Positions 22,566 to 34,058 of a stretch of DNA of 64,000 nt are shown here, in pieces. The notes beneath the pieces were generated by a model. It was given only the letters and a program-made list of their open reading frames with translations. It ran no database searches and was not told the origin of the DNA. Position numbers and translations under genes: made by a program. Source of the DNA: Pinus tabuliformis (lineage: Eukaryota > Streptophyta > Pinopsida > Pinales > Pinaceae); the NCBI GenBank assembly GCA_031772625.1, contig CM062814.1, positions 826,654,757-826,718,756 on the forward strand, written 5' to 3'. Position 1 is the first letter of the stretch. Each line of letters opens with the position of its first letter.

Positions 22566-22651
22566 ATTCCCCCAATAGCTCTGAAAGACCTGAGCGGCCT
22601 AACTCCCCGCATGGTAACGGAAATGGCACTATTGTGCCTATCCTCAATAGT

Positions 22652-23239
22652 GCGGTTTTCTCTCTCTTCCGCTGGACGCGTGGCAATCGGTGTGTGGCAT
22701 TGGGCGGAACTTGGTTGAAACCGATTACCGCCTCGAGCCCTTACGATATCCTGCCGGTTTTGTGGAATCCCGCTCCGACGGAACCGAATTAATTACTTTT
22801 TGGCATTTCATAATATTTCAGGTCCGGGTGCTCGGGGCTTCTCTTCACTGAGAGGTTTGCCCTACGATATGCGATTAGCGACTTGCCCTTCGCTAATCGC
22901 ATATCAGAAACTGCTGCCGTTTCTTGAATTGACCCTTGGTTTTGCCAATTTCCGCTAGCGCGTGTTACCATGGGCCGATGGTCTGCGCGCTTGACTAAGG
23001 GTCCTTGTTGCTCCGTGCTGATCACAAATTGCAACTGTCACGAGGATATCTTTGATAGTTTTGATCTTTATAAGACTTTGAAACTTTGGCATGATTTTTA
23101 AAGAGTTCATGAAAACTTAGAGAGTGTTCTAGGATCCAATTCGGATCAGCTACATTCCCCCAATAGCTCTGAAAGACCTGAGCGGCCTAACTCCCCGCAT
23201 GGTAACGGAAATGGCACTATTGCGCCTATCCTCAATAGT
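22652..23239. repeat. 588-bp tandem duplication, unit 2
   Basis: Second copy, directly adjacent. The joint reads CAATAG-T-GCGGTTTT, with almost no homology at the breakpoint. It arose after element C had inserted, since it spans the LTR/flank boundary. Confidence 0.88.
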
Positions 23240-24526
23240 CCCTCCGTCCCATATGTTAGTAAGAGAGCACTGTCTCCATACCATGCCTTGTGTGATAGCT
23301 TTCCGATGCTGCCTCCTCCTACTAGCTCTTGCCAGAGTAAGCTATTCACCCTGTGACTCCATGCACCGTCAATGTGCCAAGACAACTCATGGAATCTGTC
23401 TGCTCGCCTGTCAAACCATCTTGTCACTAGTGCTCACTGGGGCTCTGACGGAGATTTGAAAATGTGGGTGCGCTCAAGTGTCAAGTCCATCACATAGCTA
23501 CTACCATCACCTACCAGCGCTATGATGTGAATGAAAATCCCACCTTGATCCCAGAAAGTCTGACCCTCAAGTCCCTCTGGTAATCCATGGCCTCTGCTGA
23601 CATGTGGCCATGGATGTATCCAACTTCCTAACCTGCTCCATCGAGTACCAGCTCAGTACCTCTCGCCATCCAATCCCAAGGGGGAGATCAAATGTGTAAT
23701 CCTCTGTGGAAGGAACAAGCTCTCCAAGTTGATGTGGTTTCATGCTCAACTAAGTCCTGCTAACCTGTCCACCCCTTCGGGTATGTCTAGACAACTTGGC
23801 CTCCCTCAATCCAATGCATACGAGTGGGTTGATAACGCTATAGACCCTGCCAATGGGCCTCTGAAGTGAACTGTGCTGAAAACCCAACGCGTGGCCTCTA
23901 TGTTGCCCCTCATCCATGGCTAGCCCAAGGGATGGTTTCACATCCTCCTCCATCACGACCTCAACATGAGCCTTCGAATGCTCCTCCATAGACAACTCGA
24001 TGTGCACGATATGCTTTCCAGTCAACTATAGGTGGCTGTCGTCTGGCAACTTCGTCATAGATCTAGAGGCCTTTGTACCTATTGGCTCCTCAACAATGGT
24101 GGTGCTGTCTTCCGACACCTCATCAACCTGTGGTGCATTGTTATCACCTAAGAACTCGGTCACAACCTCGAGTACCGCATCAATGGATGATGCCTCATCA
24201 ATGGTTGCATGCTCAACTGTGTCCTTGCCAACCATGGCCCCTTCAACTACTCTTTCATATTTTTCCTTAATACTTCTCATCATCCCTGCAAAATCTCACT
24301 GAATCTCCATTGGTTTGTGCATACCCCTTAGTTCACAGAATTCCCAAAAAGAGAGGGACGCCTGATTTCCATAACCCAATGATTGGTATGCCCTCCAGTT
24401 CTCCCCCAATAATTCCACATCAGTTGCAATCATGTCCGGATTCGCAACTGAGGAATTAATCAACTTCTTCCCCACATCAATCATCATTTGCTGTATCTTC
24501 ACCACCTCATTCCAGGTGACCGCCAT
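23149..24526 (-). pseudogene. Element A internal ORF, part 1 (N-terminal), decayed, family unknown
   Basis: The frame opens with an ATG at 24526, about 45 bases after the primer site, where Gag normally begins in LTR elements. It stays in one frame to 23567 with internal stops at 24296 (TGA), 24026 (TAG) and 23750 (TAG). It then resumes one frame over from about 23427 to 23149. The N-terminal part looks helical (MAVTWNEVVKIQQMM...), followed by an acidic, Glu/Asp-rich stretch. I see no zinc knuckle, no gag core pattern and no enzyme motif. The last codons run through the GCTAC target site of element C straight into the frame at 15036 without a shift. It could be a captured host sequence or a very divergent gag-like protein. 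Confidence 0.5.
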
Positions 24527-24570
24527 GTTGTGTGATTCTAATCTTTCCCACAGGCTGAGCCAAGATTATG

Positions 24571-24582
24571 GCTCTGATACCA
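24571..24582 (-). other. Element A primer-binding site (initiator Met tRNA type)
   Basis: Minus strand reads TGGTATCAGAGC, one base inside the right LTR. This matches the 3' end of plant initiator methionine tRNA, the usual primer of copia elements and of many gypsy elements. It fixes the orientation of element A. Confidence 0.88.
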
Positions 24583-24583
24583 C

Positions 24584-26008
24584 TGTAATGTTTCTAAACA
24601 GGAATATAAGTGATATACAAAGCATGCAAACAATCCAGCAACCAGAAAAACGAAATATACATTAAGCACACAGGGAAACACTGGAAATAGAGAACTGCTG
24701 AGCCATTTTATTACTTCCTTAGGATCAAATACAATAGCAAAATAGAATGGTGCACCTGGGCTTGTCTCAATGGACAAGCATGACAAAACCCAGGTGAGGA
24801 AATGTTGAACTGAAGGTTGCTACAATTGTTGCATCACACTGAACTACGCTGCTCCAGAAAACTGTTCTGTCTCCTAACTTGGAAGGGTTGGAATCACTAC
24901 TTCCCGTTCTCATAAAATTATGAGATTTCAACTCCTTTCTCCTTGGCCTAAACCCATAAAAACCCATGCAAGAATTGGCCAAATGTTGACCTCGGAATTT
25001 TGGCCCACATTTCCCTTAGCTCCTCTAGTTGTCAGCTTAGTTGGGACCCCTATTTGACCCCTTAGATTTGCCCAGAAAATTCTATAAAATTAGGAGTGTG
25101 ATCCTTGCCCAAAACCAAGAAAAACACAAAAAGGAATTTGGCTGGTTTAGACTTTTGAAATTTGCCCCCTTGGAGCCCAGGTTCAGCTACAATTGCAAAA
25201 CTCGGGCTACTGGAATCTGCCTATAAATCATCCTGGAAATGGACCCAAAGTGCTGGGCTGGTCTCTGCTATCAATCCCCTGACTTCTCGGATGGGCTTTC
25301 GACCTATGGCACCTGCTCCTTAGCTCAACGAAATTATTGGACTGGCCCTCTGCGCTGTCCCCAAGCCCAGTAATTCGAACAATCGAGATGCTGGCTCTGT
25401 TGGCTCCGAAACTCACAAGAAAGGCTGGCCCTTTGTTGCTCTCCCAATCCCCTAACTCTCCTGACAAATGCTTGATCACTGATAGCTCCAAACTCCCCCT
25501 GCGTATTCTCCAGCTAGCTAGAAATACACACCCCCTGTTGTGGCTGAATGGTAGTGTTGTAACACACTCTCGAAACTCCTGAAATACTTATGTCACTGCC
25601 TCTCTAGGGTGGGCACGGATGGTCCCCCGTAGTAGAGGTTGAATCTCTCGCTTGAGAGATTCATGGCTAAACAGCGGGTTGACTCAACTAAACAACAGAG
25701 CAAACAGTCAAGTAATTTTGATTGTAAGGTGGAAGAATGAATCCAAAATGAGAGTTGCTCTCTCGTTATAACTCCTTGGGCCTGCCTAGCCTCATGTGGG
25801 CCCCTCCATCCACCTATTCAATTTTCCCTCCAAGCTATTCGAATGGGCCAATTCAAACTCCCATGTGGTTGGCCTCCACATTCCACTAGCAACCAAATAA
25901 AGTTGAATTGCCTCCTAAGTCCGTAAGTCGAAAATGATGGGTTCTCTTCCTTAGCCAAAATTGTGCAGTAGCACCCTGATACAAATGTATTTGAGAAGGG
26001 ACATGACA
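24584..26008 (-). repeat. Element A, right LTR (5' LTR)
   Basis: Partner of the left LTR. It is followed outward by the target duplication GAAGG and bordered inward by the primer site. The promoter of element A should lie here, reading leftward, but I cannot place a TATA box with confidence. Confidence 0.93.
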
Positions 26009-26013
26009 GAAGG
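26009..26013. repeat. Element A target-site duplication, right copy (GAAGG)
   Basis: Perfect match to 23-27. It confirms that 28-26008 entered as one unit. Confidence 0.9.
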
Positions 26014-29000
26014 CCTATTTAGTTAATTAAAAAAGAGAACAAAAAAACCAATCTTGTTGGCAGTGAAACCAATGATGTGAATGCTAAGTAGATGGAGCAA
26101 ATTCGAGGCTGTGTTGAACTGCAATGGCAACACTAGACACGTTGATGGTTAGAGTGAGGAGTCTTGTGATTCAGTGAGGATAGCCAAACGATTTAATCGA
26201 TGTTATCAAAAATCATGATATTTGAGTCTGCCTCTATGTTACTAGAAACCAGAAATGGGCCCTTTTGATTATCTTACCGAATTTTTACGAAGTTCGTTGG
26301 ATGGGGGTGTGAAGCTAACTCAGGATCATTGTACTCACTTCCTCCCTTCCTCTACTTGGATTTGATCTGCCTCTCTCCTCTGCTTAGATCTGATATGCGC
26401 CCTTGTTGCATCTAGTGAATTTGCTCTCCTCTGCAGCGAAAATCTACCTCAAACCTTTCCTTATGCCCGGGTGGTCATGATTCACAACTACTAGCTTGCA
26501 TGCATGCATAGCTGGAAAAGGAAACTAATTTGCATGTAGTGTGTTTTGCATGTAGTGAGTTTTTGGAACGAGAGTTAATAGGAGTTGGAGAGAGTTGGGA
26601 ACGAAAACCGCGAAACGGAGGAGAACGAAAACGTTGCGCTATAAGAAACAATTCGTTTATGAAAAAGAGAATTTCTCTCCAATGAAAACGAGAATGAGTG
26701 TAAAGAATGATGTTTTCCGTGTCGTGTCGTTTCTACTGCGTTTTTTTCCAGGAACAGTGGTTACCGTCCCGTTTATGGTAACAAAGTGCGAGACCTAGGG
26801 TTTAGAGATATGCGTAGATAATGGTTCATCCAAGGTCAAGATAGCTAAGAGAGAAGGTTTTGAATGATAAGCTATAACTTGCAAACCTTCAAGAAATCCC
26901 CAAGTTAAATCAGCTTCAAGGGTTCCCACTTGCTGCAATAGGTAGGGCATCCATTTATTTGAAATTCCACTGCCGAAATTTGTCCAAACTGGCGGATTCT
27001 TAGAGGAGACACAAATGAAGGAATTTGTCTGGATGAAATCCCGAAATTCCTCCTTCCTAAAATTTCGCACAAAGCCCTAGAAAATCTTCTTATCCTTAGA
27101 GGGACAAAGAAAAGAGGTGAAAGAATGATATTTCGTTGAGTTAATGTGATCACTAAGGATCTAGGACTAGTGCCTAGCAATTGGAAGGATTGGAGTCAAA
27201 ATGATCTCGATTTGGCAAACTTCACTCTTCAAGGAGGCCTAAAGATGCAAGTTCACTATCTATGGTTGCAACTACACAACAACTTTAGACTTTTGTACTT
27301 TGATGGCAATTATTGTGGAATTTCAAGGGTACAAATGCGAATTATCTCATAGGAACATTCATTCATTCTTTGTCCAATGAGTAACACATGCAAAAATCTC
27401 CAATAGTTTCAATGATTCCACTAATTCGCATTAATTAGGGTACATTATTTCTCCATAAGAAAATAAATCCATGCATTAGACATCCATTAAAACAAAAATA
27501 TAGCATTATATTGCACTTACGAGTAATAAGAATATATCCATCCACAATATTGCCAACAAGGTACTCCAAGAGAGATAGTGGAAATTTTCCATACATCAAA
27601 ATGCATTTAATCATCCAAATCACTCCACAAAGTGCAGGCTGAAATTCTCTAATAGAAAGGTCGAAAATCCCAAGTGTGATGATCCTATACAAATGAGACT
27701 CTCTTTTATTTATATGAGCCTTTAGAAGTTCGATTTAGCCTAATTGGACTAATTAAGCCCCTAATAATATTCTAATGTGCAAAATAACAATAATTTTGGT
27801 GACAAGCCCACCAAATAGCTCAAATGTGTAAAATAAGCCTTCCTAATGAGGCCGAAATGATAAAATAATGGTGCAAAGGGCCGTTGGAAGGCCTAGATGA
27901 GTCCTCAATGTGCCATGATGAATAAGAGGGCTCCAAAATGATGATCAAGGGGGTGGCCCCTTGATTTCCAAGCAAAACATCCTGTGGTGCTTTCAAGTGG
28001 CTATGGGGCACATTCAATGGTCGCATGGGTCTCTAGCTGGATCAATCATGTCGATGCTCCATCAATAAGGGCTAGAGTGATGATATGTGCCCTCTCGTGT
28101 CTCTTCGGATGAGACATAACCCCATTTGGGCCCCGGATCAACTGCCAAGTGTCAGGTGCAAATGTGTGGCCGACTGGGCAACATGGTCCAAGTGCAACCT
28201 CAACTCTGTATAATTGGCGCATGAAAAGCAATGTGTGGTGCTGAAGAAGCCCATGGTGTGGAAATCAATGCTCTTCTGTGGTGGAGCCCCATGGCTCTCA
28301 ACGCTCACCCTACAAGTGCCATTATGACCCTTTGGTGGGCTTAGACCTCGTATAGGGAGACCAAGTCCAAATGGAGACCCACCTGTAATCCTGTATAAGA
28401 TCCAATGCGTCTCCTCACTTTTCAGTACAACAATCCATTAGTGCAATTGAGTAAATAAGCTTGCTAACTAGGGGCAAAAGTGGACCCTTCATAGCGGCTT
28501 GCCCTTCCAAATGGGCTTTAGAGTGTACGTGTCACCAAGCCCAACAAGAGAGGTTAATAAAGGGTCCTATTAGGTGGTTTCCACCTTTAAGGGAACAACA
28601 GGTCCATGGTGCATTCGTCAAATGGCAGGTGTCATGTGAAATGATGGTGGAATGGAGTGGGGCAAGAAGGAAAGCTCCAAGCCACATGCCATGGTACAAA
28701 GGTAGCTATAATGAGGGAAGCTCACACATTGGGTATATAGATGTAGGAGGAAGCAATCATTATACATGGGTTACCCCGACTTTTGTTTTTCCACCCTTCT
28801 TCATATGCCTTTTGCCTTTTGTTGATTTTTCTTTCTTTTAACTACTTGGGGCTCCAGGGAATGAGAGCATGATGTACATGATAAAGCATTGATTACCCCC
28901 TTTAAGGTTGGGCAGTTCATCGCCCACTAGGGGTTGGGACAATCATGGGTTCATTAATGATTCAGGGGGCACACATAGGGGCCCTAGAAACCATTGTGAT

Positions 29001-29744
29001 GGCCATAATGATAGGGGTTAGAGCTCATGTTTGGCTTTTGCCCATGTGCTAATTTTTTATGTTTTGACCATCTTTTGCATTTTATGGTACATTTCCTGTT
29101 GTAAGTGGCCAAATTATGCTTTTAACTTTCTTTTTAGTTGTATCAACATCTAAGGCATCATTCCAAGCCCGACCCAAGGTGGGGGCAAGGGAAGGGGCAG
29201 GCTAACTCCTTGTGGACCCAATGGACAAATGGGACTCGGATGGCAAAGGTGTGAAAAGGGGTTGTAATGAGTGGAGGGGAGTGAGATATATGGTGTCGGG
29301 AAGCAGGGCCACACTACCAAAATCAGGGTTTCCCATGTAGTGCCACTCCTAAAGCTAGTAGCCAAAAGAGGAGACCTGACAAGACTAGGATACAAGATTA
29401 ACCACCAAGTTGGGACAAGGGAACATGAGTATAGACCAAGCCCATTCTTTCCACCAAATCCCTCCACTAATTCATGTCCAAATGTGTCCAAGAAAAGCAA
29501 GCATAAACACCCAATTACATAATGAAAAACCATACCTTTGAGGTTGGAAGGCCCACCTTCAAATATACGATCACAACAAATGGGTGAGGGAACATGATGG
29601 CTGGCTCAAGTGGCGGAGAATGGTGGCACATCGAGCTATCTAATGGCTGCAGGGGGCTGTTGGCTGCCGACTGAAGACAAATCAAGGAGAATTTTTTTTC
29701 CTATAAGTGTCACCCACTGGTGGTGGGTAACATGACTAACATTT
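26014..29744. other. Unassigned 3.7-kb block, no gene recognised
   Basis: Short open frames on both strands have no start context, motifs or length that would support a gene. At 26570-26800 there is a stretch with repeated GAACGAAAAC/GAAACGG motifs, like the subterminal region of some hAT elements. I found no matching termini or target duplication. The remainder (26800-29744) has no partner repeat in this window. It may be relics of old transposons or the target of element A. Confidence 0.5.
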
Positions 29745-30225
29745 TTTTTTATTAACCGTGGTGAAAGTGGGGCTAAGGTGTTTTAAGGGTGAGTTAGGGA
29801 AAAGAGAGGATGAGGTTAAAAAGCCTCTCCCCCCTCTCTTTTCCCTGTTCTTGCATCTTTGGAGAGCTTGGAGAAGAGAGGAGAAGAGAGATTGGAGAAG
29901 AGAGGAGACAACCAGCTTTTGAGATCAAACTTGTGAGAGGTTCGAGGAGAGCTTGGAGGAGTGAAAGAGGAGGAGCTTGGAGGAGTGAAGAAGGGCAACC
30001 ATCTAACTCAAATTCTTAACTTCTCAAGAGCTAAAGAGATAAGTGCAAACCCCCGTTAACTCTCTCATTTTCTTGTCATTCTTGTTTACAATATTTCTCC
30101 TCCTTTCCTACTCTTTTCCATTCTTTCTTCTTGCTCATTTTATTGTAGGTTGTCCATCTAGATTCTAAAATGGTGTTCTTTTGGATTATCATTCCACTTT
30201 TGGTTTTCATGGTGTTGATGGCGGG
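29745..30225 (+). pseudogene. Element G piece 1: 5' leader, first intron and transposase N-terminus
   Basis: Matches the F leader (purine-rich GAGAAGAGAGG repeats) and the AAGAGCTAAAGAG exon end. The intron donor is changed: F has GAG/GTAAGT, while here it is GAG/ATAAGT at about 30038, so splicing is probably lost. The acceptor TTGTAG/GTTGTCC is kept. The coding start ATGGTGTTCTTTTGG (30173) and the hydrophobic N-terminus are conserved. Element D then interrupts at 30226. Confidence 0.75.
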
Positions 30226-31679
30226 TGTTGTCACTCAAATTGTACAAGCAAGACATGACAACGATTAGGGTGGGGGATGTCACTCTGATCTTTGCCCTCT
30301 CTATTTTAACTGTCTCCTAACAACAAGCTATGGGGGCTAGTCCCTATGAGATGTGAAGATGAAAGACCCGTCGACAACTGAAAAGTCTAGGAGACACAAC
30401 TGAATGACCTAGCAACTTGATTATTCTAGCAAGTTTAATGATCCGATTAGACTACTTTGAGAGATCAATGCCTTAATGGAGTTAAAACACTTGCTTAATC
30501 GAATTATCTACCAAGCTACCAAATGAACAGTTGTTGCTTCAGGATGCTTCACTATCCTACATGAGATGCAACACCTAAAAACTAAGTGAGATGCAAGATC
30601 TTGGTTTATTTTAAATTATATGCCTAATTAGGTGAATCCTTCCTCCTAGCTGTTTTGAGGCTAGTCTATAGAGTAAGTTGTGGAGAGAAACCAAGGGGAA
30701 TCAAGCTATGGCTTGATTAACGATCCGTCCCTTTGAGTCCTACCCACCCAATGCCTTTGACATTGCAGAAACTATGGCTTTGATGACTGCAAAGTCACCA
30801 TGTTAACCACTAAAGAGGGTCTATCCTTCGCAAACTAAAAGACAAAAGATGGTCCTATCTTTCTATCAACCAAGCTTATGCTTGGAGGTAAATTGATTAG
30901 TGCAAGACTATGCCTAGAATGTAGATGCCAGATGAGGGAATGCTTCAATGAGATTATTAATTAGATTAAGTACTCTAATAAGATAAATTATTTTAAATTC
31001 ACACACTTGTAGTGATATTCAATATGAAGGCAATTAAATGCAACACTTAAAGAGTGATTGAACAACTATCTCAAGTGAAGCAAGATAAACAATTGCATTG
31101 AAACACAAGTGCGCAATTATCAAGAGTTTACTTATTATTGTGCTACTTAATGTTAAAAAAAACTGAAGCACTTAATGAGACAAGGCTAACAATGCAAGTG
31201 AAATGAAATTAACAGTTCTACTTAGAGCTTATCAATTATGCCAACAAGACCTTATCTTATGATTAGCCATATTATTCAGTGATTAGGCAAGTTACCACTT
31301 ATGTCATACACCAATGAAGCACATTAGATGACAATAGAGACAAACTCAAAATGAGTTTGCTAATAGTGATTATGCAGAGATGCAAAGATGCAAGAGGAAA
31401 GTCAAGACAAGACAACACTATTATCAAGATACCAAAGCAACTTAAGATATTAGAGAGCTCCTTTTGCAATAACTCGCTATTATAGATCAACAAACAAGTT
31501 ACTCAATAACAGTTCCAAAAATCACTATTTCAATGATAAACCTTTAGCAATTAGAGATATGACCTTTAGACTTGTTAGACTTATTAAAATGTGGTCCTAG
31601 GGACTGATCTTTAAATCTGATCAGAATTCTTTAACAGTGATAACAATCCAATATTTTGATTGCAAACGAAGAAAATTAA
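30226..31679 (-). repeat. Element D left LTR, outer part
   Basis: Starts TGTTGTCACTC. It aligns with 43424-43487 and then 46287-47683. It is interrupted at 31680 by copia element E. Confidence 0.88.
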
Positions 31680-32775
31680 TGTTGAAGTTTCTAAGTTGAC
31701 TTAGTTTAGAAACCCCTCATGCACTTTTTCTGATTTATTACTACCTACTTGTTATTTTTCTTTAACAAGTTATTTATAAAGTAAATACTGAAAATAAACA
31801 CCAGTGCATGCTCAACATATTACAGATCAACAACTAAAAGAAATAAGAACAAAGACACCACATGACACCATTATTTTTGTACCAATGTCCCCGGAAAACC
31901 CAATGCGGGAAAACCGGTGCAACTATTTGAGGGTTTTCTTATTAAGCAATATCAGAGTACTATCTGGGTGCCGAAACTGGCCTACTCAACAGAGAATTTC
32001 CTTAGCAGCTATACCTCATAGTTTGAGAGAAATCTCTTGGCTGAAACCCTGGAAAATCCTTCCGGCAACTCCTCAGCACAAAACTGCTCTACAACCCCAG
32101 CGTCTGCCCAATCTGAACTATGTAAGCCCCTCTTTATCTCACGCTGGCCCTGCATCAGCCTTTCTTGCCCTGGGTTAGCCCCAGGGGGCCCTGCGTCAGC
32201 TTTCTGGGCCTTTGCATCAGACACGCAAGCCTCTCTGGTGCTCTGTGCAGCACTTGGCTGGCTCTGCGTGGCCCTTGCTGGCTTTGCGTCACTCTCCTTG
32301 GTTGCTGCACTGCTTTCCCGGCACAATATCTGTCTTCTCTGTTTCTCTGTACTCATTGCCCCTCAGCTGCTCTCCCAATCACTGATTCTATCTCTCTTAG
32401 CAAACCCCGCTATAGAGAATAGAATGAATGATCACTTTGGCATGTTCTCTAAGTGATCCTCAAGCCTCCTCTTATACTTTTCTTGTTGACATCTCAACGA
32501 CTGAGGTTAAGTCCCTAATCAACAGCTAAGATTAGATCTGGCTTGATCCATGTCTTTTGGACCACTCTAACACAAAGTCATATTAATACACATTAATATT
32601 TTATTTTCTCTAAGTTTAGACTTAGGTACTCCATTAAAAATATTAATTATTTTAATATCTCCCGATCTGTTTAGAATCTGCCCAAACCCTTTCTGGGTAT
32701 TGGAGACCTCATGTGCCCCTACCTCTCCACCAAATTTCGTGGCTAGAGCACATCCGATGCTACCCCAAATCAACA
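31680..32775 (-). repeat. Element E left LTR (3' LTR)
   Basis: TGTTGAAGTTTC...AAATCAACA, followed by the polypurine tract. The first about 455 bp match 38697-39153. The remainder is present only here. Confidence 0.85.
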
Positions 32776-32785
32776 CTCCCTCTTA
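32776..32785 (-). other. Element E polypurine tract
   Basis: Minus strand TAAGAGGGAG directly before the LTR start TGTTGATTTGG. Confidence 0.75.
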
Positions 32786-33323
32786 GTGAGGACTATGCTC
32801 TAGCAATACTCCTCACTGAGCATTACTCTGATCATCTGGCATCGGTACCTGTGCTGATGCTAGGCCTTCTTGCCCAACATCCTTTGCACTGCTGCATCTT
32901 GTACTGCTGCCCATGGTTCTGCCACTGCCACTGCTGCATTTGTACGACAGCTCCCTCTGCATCCGTGCTGCTGCTGGTCCTTTCTCCCAGCACTGCACCT
33001 CCTCTCATCAAGCTGCATCGTGCTGCCCACTGCTGCACTACAACTCAGTTACTGAGATGTAAGTACCTGATCTCCCAACTGGCCTTCCTGTTGGGCTAGA
33101 AACACCCTTTGATGCTGAAGCTCCCTCTGCTGCTGACAAGTGCTCCCTCTCTGACCTCTGCGCTGCTGCAACAATTCCCTGCATCTCACATCGTTGCACA
33201 CCTCTCTGTGCTTTCTTGCAGTGGTTTAACACTCCTGTGCCTCTCACATTGCTGTAGCTTGCTAGCTCTGCGCTGTCTCGGGACTCCTGCACTGTAGCTC
33301 TCTCTGCCGCTCCATCCGCATCT
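32776..33323 (-). other. Element E internal sequence left of F, no gene
   Basis: CTG/CAG-rich sequence that gives short open frames on both strands by composition alone. No pol motif was found in this part or in 37125-37232. Confidence 0.5.
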
Positions 33324-33331
33324 GTCTCTAC
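33324..33331. repeat. Element F target-site duplication, left copy (GTCTCTAC)
   Basis: Eight bases, perfectly repeated at 37117-37124. Eight base pairs is diagnostic of the hAT superfamily. Confidence 0.93.
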
Positions 33332-33660
33332 CAGTGTTGCAGGAATCGCCCCCCCCCCCCCCCCCCCCCCGGATCCAAAGGCAGAATCGCGGATCGTACG
33401 GAATCGATCCGGAATCCCCACAGGAAGCGCGATTCCGTTTTTTAGGTGGCGCGATTCCGGTTAAAAAAAGCGATTCCTGCCATTTAAGGTTGCGGCCCCC
33501 CGGAATCGCGGTTCTGGAGGCGGTTCGGGCACGGGGTGGCGCCACGCAACCTGCCCGGAAGCGCACGCCACCCGCACGCCACCCAGGCGCAACCCGCACG
33601 CAACCTCGCGGGCAGCGAATTTTTACTTATTTTTTTTTTAATTTGTTTTAAAATTTAACT
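33332..33660. repeat. Element F left end: inverted repeat, C-tract and GGAATCGC subterminal motifs
   Basis: After the terminal CAGTGTTGCAGGAATCG comes a run of more than 20 C. Then GGAATCGC or its complement GCGATTCC occurs at least six times within about 160 bp. A GC-rich segment follows. Such subterminal repeats are the usual binding sites of hAT transposases. Confidence 0.75.
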
Positions 33661-34058
33661 TAACTAGCATGAGGGGGTGGGTTAGGTGAGTTTAGGGTGA
33701 GTTTAGGGTGACTTTAGAAAAGAATAAAGCCCCCATTCTCTTCTCATTTTCTCACTTTGAGTTTATGAGAGTTGGAGAAGAGAAGAGAGGAGAGGAGAAG
33801 AGAAGAGAGGAAAGGAGAGGAGAAGAGAGGAGAGCTTGGAGGAGTGAAGAAGGAGGAGCTAGGAGAAGGAGGAGGAGCTTGGAGCAAGAGCTTGGAGGAC
33901 TTCATCTACAAGAGCTAAAGAGGTAAGTTCAAACCCCAAACTCCCTTGTTTTTTTGAAAAAAAAATTGTATTTTTCTCCTCCCTCTCCTACTCTTTCCCA
34001 TTGTTTCTACTTGCTCCTTTATTTACAGGTTGTCCACCACCTATATCCATATTCCAAG

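Larger units (their letters stand above)
22064..22651. repeat. 588-bp tandem duplication, unit 1
   Basis: Covers the last 497 bp of the right LTR of element C, the GCTAC target copy and 86 bp of element A flank. It matches 22652-23239 at a constant offset of 588 bp with few substitutions. Confidence 0.88.
28..26008 (-). mobile_element. Element A: LTR retrotransposon without recognisable gag-pol, hosting elements B and C
   Basis: Two direct copies of a 1.4-kb sequence (28-1463 and 24584-26008) start TGTAATG and end CATGACA on the plus strand, and both are flanked by GAAGG. Next to the right copy lies a TGGTATCAGAGC primer site read on the minus strand. Next to the left copy lies a minus-strand polypurine tract. 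Transcription therefore runs right to left. Removing B and C leaves about 4 kb of internal sequence with one long, decayed reading frame and no protease, reverse transcriptase, RNase H or integrase motif. That makes it a non-autonomous, LARD-like element. The LTRs differ at about 13 of the first 150 positions, so it is much older than B, which lies inside it. Confidence 0.9.

Noticed and set aside
22561-23148. A second independent insertion (solo LTR) of the C family
   Set aside because: The match starts inside the LTR and runs through the target site into the flank at a constant 588-bp offset, which is a tandem duplication.
28461-28841. 126-codon open frame as a possible host gene
   Set aside because: No domain, no codon pattern, no splice structure and no homologous copy in the window; similar-length chance frames occur nearby.
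32009-33651. Several open frames of 100-140 codons on both strands in the E LTR and F left end
   Set aside because: They come from CTG/CAG- and GC-rich composition, overlap on opposite strands, cross element boundaries and have no motif.
33675-33720. TTTAGGG units resembling the plant telomere repeat
   Set aside because: Only two or three units, separated by TGAG, in the leader of hAT F; element G has a degraded version. This is not a telomeric tract.
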